A stretch of 64,000 nt of DNA. It comes from Hyphomicrobiales bacterium (GTDB lineage Bacteria; Pseudomonadota; Alphaproteobacteria; Rhizobiales; Kaistiaceae). The first letter of the stretch is position 1. Each line of letters begins with the position of its first letter. This document shows, in pieces, positions 62,218 to 64,000 of this stretch. The notes under the pieces are model-generated. The model ran no database searches and was not told where the DNA came from. It was given only the letters and a program-made list of their open reading frames with translations. The stretch covers positions 186,001-250,000 of the forward strand of contig JAFKKF010000008.1 of the NCBI GenBank assembly GCA_017305635.1. The letters are read 5' to 3'. The position numbers and the translations under genes are program-made.

Positions 62218-62976
62218 ATGGACATGGCAACCGCCTCGATTGCTCCGCTCGACCTCGGCAAGCCGACCCCGCTCTATATCCAGCTCCAGCACGCCATCGA
62301 GGAAGCGATCGCCGGCGGCCGTCTGAAGACGGAGGACGCGCTGCCGAGCGAACGAGACCTGGCGCGCCAGCTCGCCATATCGCGAGTGACAGTGCGGAAG
62401 GCCCTGTCCAATCTGGTCGATCGGGGCGTGCTCGTGCAGCGCTGGGGATCGGGCACGTTCGTCGCGCCGGCGATGCACGTCGACCAGCCGCTCTCACGCC
62501 TGTCGAGCTTCACCGACGACATGCTCGCCCGCGGTCTCCAGCCGGGAGCCCGCGTCGTCTCGCGATCTCACGGCGCTTCTTCGCCCGAGGAGTCGATGAC
62601 CCTCGGCCTTTCCCCGGGCGAGCCAGTCAGCCGGCTGCAGCGCCTTCGCCTCGCGAGCGGGACACCGATGGCGATCGAACATGCCGTTGTGCCGGCGAAG
62701 TTCCTGCCGGATCCGCATCTGGTGGAGGGATCGCTCTATGCCGCGCTCGCCGCCCGCGGTCACGTCCCGCTTCGCGCGCTGCAGCGGCTCCATGCCGTCG
62801 TTCTTCACGACGACCAGGCGGAACTGCTCGCGGTCCCGCGCGGCAGTCCGGCACTCTACATAGAACGGCGCTCGTTTCTCGAAGGCGGCGCGGCGGTGGA
62901 GTTCACGGCTTCCTACTATCGCGGCGATGCCTACGATTTCGTGGCGGAACTCTCGCTGCGCCTGCCGGGCACTTAG
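62218..62976 (+). CDS. GntR-family regulator, HutC/UTRA subfamily
   Basis: 252 aa from MDMATASI; ATG 62173 would add 15 residues without family likeness. The winged helix is PLYIQLQHAIEEAIAGGRLKTEDALPSERDLARQLAISRVTVRKALSNLVDRGVLVQRWGSGTFV. The UTRA ligand domain follows (SSFTDDMLARGLQPGARVVS, RLQRLRLASGTPMAIEHAVVP, ALYIERRSFLEGGAAVEFTASYYRGD). UTRA domains often bind amino-sugar phosphates, fitting the divergent murQ operon. Confidence 0.94.
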   Translation: MDMATASIAPLDLGKPTPLYIQLQHAIEEAIAGGRLKTEDALPSERDLARQLAISRVTVRKALSNLVDRGVLVQRWGSGTFVAPAMHVDQPLSRLSSFTDDMLARGLQPGARVVSRSHGASSPEESMTLGLSPGEPVSRLQRLRLASGTPMAIEHAVVPAKFLPDPHLVEGSLYAALAARGHVPLRALQRLHAVVLHDDQAELLAVPRGSPALYIERRSFLEGGAAVEFTASYYRGDAYDFVAELSLRLPGT

Positions 62977-63284
62977 CCGCGAACGCCGGAAGAGCCGGCT
63001 AGTGCGCGGAGGCATGGTCGTCGACGCCTATATCGTCAGGGCGGAAGCCACCGAGGGCATCCGGAAGTACGGCGCCATAGTCAAGTCGCTTTCAGATCAC
63101 CTGACGCGAATGGCTGGCCGACAACGGCGAAGCCAGCCACCTCGTCACGACCGGCACGGGCACGAAAAGGCTCTCGCGCGGCGCGTCGGATCACTTCCGC
63201 TGGAGCACTCCGAATCACGGGCCGTTGGGTATTCCCGATGATCGGGTGTGCCGGGCAGTCTCTCCGAGCTTGGTATCGGGCACG
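62977..63284. other. 308-bp gap between GntR genes
   Basis: After the GntR stop is a small hairpin GCCGG-AAGAG-CCGGC (62985-62999), a weak terminator. A 75-codon plus-strand frame (63014-63241) has an ATG only one base after GGAGG; its first half looks protein-like and its second half is His/Arg-rich. I do not recognise it. It is probably a gene remnant or chance frame. Confidence 0.3.
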
Positions 63285-63980
63285 CTATGAGCGCTGAACC
63301 GCCGGCACGAGCGTGCGCAGGCGTTTGCCGGCGGCGACGAGGTGGGTGCGCATCGCTTCCCCGGCGGCGTCGGGCTCGCCGAGGGAGATCGCGTCGGCGA
63401 TCGCCTGATGCTCCGACACGGTCCGGCCCTTGGTCTCGGGAATATAGTATGTCCGCGGATACCAGATCCGCACGATCGACTGGATGGTCGAGCTGATATT
63501 CTCGAAGATCGGGTTGCTGGCCGCATGGGCGATGGCGAGGTGGAAGCGCGTGTCCGCCTCCATGAAGGCCTGATGGTCCATCGGCTCGGCGGTCATCTCC
63601 TCGATCGACCTGGACAATTGCGCGACCAGTTCGTCCGAACGGTTGGCTGCGGCACGCCTCGCACATTCAACCTCGATCAGAACGCGCACATCGACGAAAT
63701 GATCGAGATTGCCTTCGCTGAGAAGCAGGCCCCAGCGGAAGCCGCCCGACAGGAGCTCGGATGTGGGCTCGCGGACAAACGACCCTTCCCCCGCCCGCGC
63801 TTCCAGCACGCCGAGAACGACCAGGCTTTTCACCGCCTCGCGGATGGTCGAACGCCCGACTTGAAAGCGGATCGCGAGTTCCTTCTCGGAGGGAATGAGA
63901 TCGCCAGGCTTCCATACCCGTCGCATGATCAGGTCGGTCAGCGCCTTCACGATTTCCTGGGGCAGCGTAGCCCGGCTCAC
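63285..63980 (-). CDS. GntR-family regulator, FadR/FCD subfamily
   Basis: 231 aa. The winged helix is LIPSEKELAIRFQVGRSTIREAVKSLVVLGVLEARAGEGSFV; the FCD domain has metal-type residues in EADTRFHLAIAHAASNP and VSEHQAIADAI. The gene appears complete, starting 20 bases inside the window edge. Its target is probably outside the window. Confidence 0.93.
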   Translation of the reverse strand: MSRATLPQEIVKALTDLIMRRVWKPGDLIPSEKELAIRFQVGRSTIREAVKSLVVLGVLEARAGEGSFVREPTSELLSGGFRWGLLLSEGNLDHFVDVRVLIEVECARRAAANRSDELVAQLSRSIEEMTAEPMDHQAFMEADTRFHLAIAHAASNPIFENISSTIQSIVRIWYPRTYYIPETKGRTVSEHQAIADAISLGEPDAAGEAMRTHLVAAGKRLRTLVPAVQRS

Positions 63981-64000
63981 CGGCCTGATGAGCGCACCAG

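Overview
This GC-rich window looks like an alphaproteobacterial, probably Hyphomicrobiales (rhizobial-type), catabolic region. The basis is gene content and style: many periplasmic binding-protein ABC importers, FadR/FCD-type GntR, IclR and LacI regulators, overlapping start/stop codons inside operons and frequent GTG/TTG starts. No rRNA, tRNA, insertion sequence, phage gene, integrase or CRISPR array was seen. I count about 65 protein genes, including seven ABC import systems and seven transcription regulators, each system with its own short set of enzymes.

Layout. 1-5544: SDR and Asp/Glu-racemase-family enzymes, an SsuABC/TauABC-type importer and a GntR regulator. 5541-9572: a minus-strand ALDH-SDR-acetoacetate-decarboxylase-like operon, with a divergent cyclase-family hydrolase. 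9642-11313: a two-gene cassette made of a short Cys-rich peptide with a twin-arginine-like signal and a radical SAM/SPASM protein. This is the strongest candidate for an undescribed system. 11470-17444: a PdxA2-like dehydrogenase and a CUT2 sugar importer with two permeases. 17551-24724: an IclR regulator divergent from three small uncharacterised proteins (two dimeric alpha/beta-barrel proteins and a DUF3830 protein) and a complete branched-chain-amino-acid-type importer. 24776-34685: a GntR regulator between two divergent operons (SDR-SDR-enolase superfamily-RraA-like; cyclase-CUT2 importer with a Tat-type binding protein-enolase superfamily).

34876-46515 is a coherent LacI regulon. The same perfect palindrome, CCAATCGATTGG, lies just downstream of a TTGAC-type promoter in front of three operons: amidohydrolase/MIP18-domain protein/Ldh2; FrcBCA-like importer/SDR/SMP-30 lactonase; and TPP dehydrogenase E1 alpha/E1 beta/stand-alone lipoyl protein/HpcH aldolase. 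The LacI gene lies between the last two. The genes fit import of a sugar or sugar acid, oxidation, lactone opening, aldol cleavage and 2-oxoacid oxidation. The substrate cannot be read from sequence.

46726-50665: an L,D-transpeptidase-like protein and a copper-handling cluster (CopC-CopD fusion, YcnI-like, DUF2946-like). 50811-56930: a LacI regulator divergent from a XylFGH-like importer and an aldo/keto reductase, with two related palindromes in the shared promoter region. 57044-63980: a minus-strand CUT1 importer (no ATPase), a sugar isomerase-like protein and a MurQ-like etherase, a divergent HutC/UTRA GntR regulator and a final FadR-type regulator.

A recurring feature is a stable GC hairpin directly 3' of the binding-protein gene in four importers, probably setting binding-protein excess over membrane components. 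All functions come from motif recognition and context. No database search was run.
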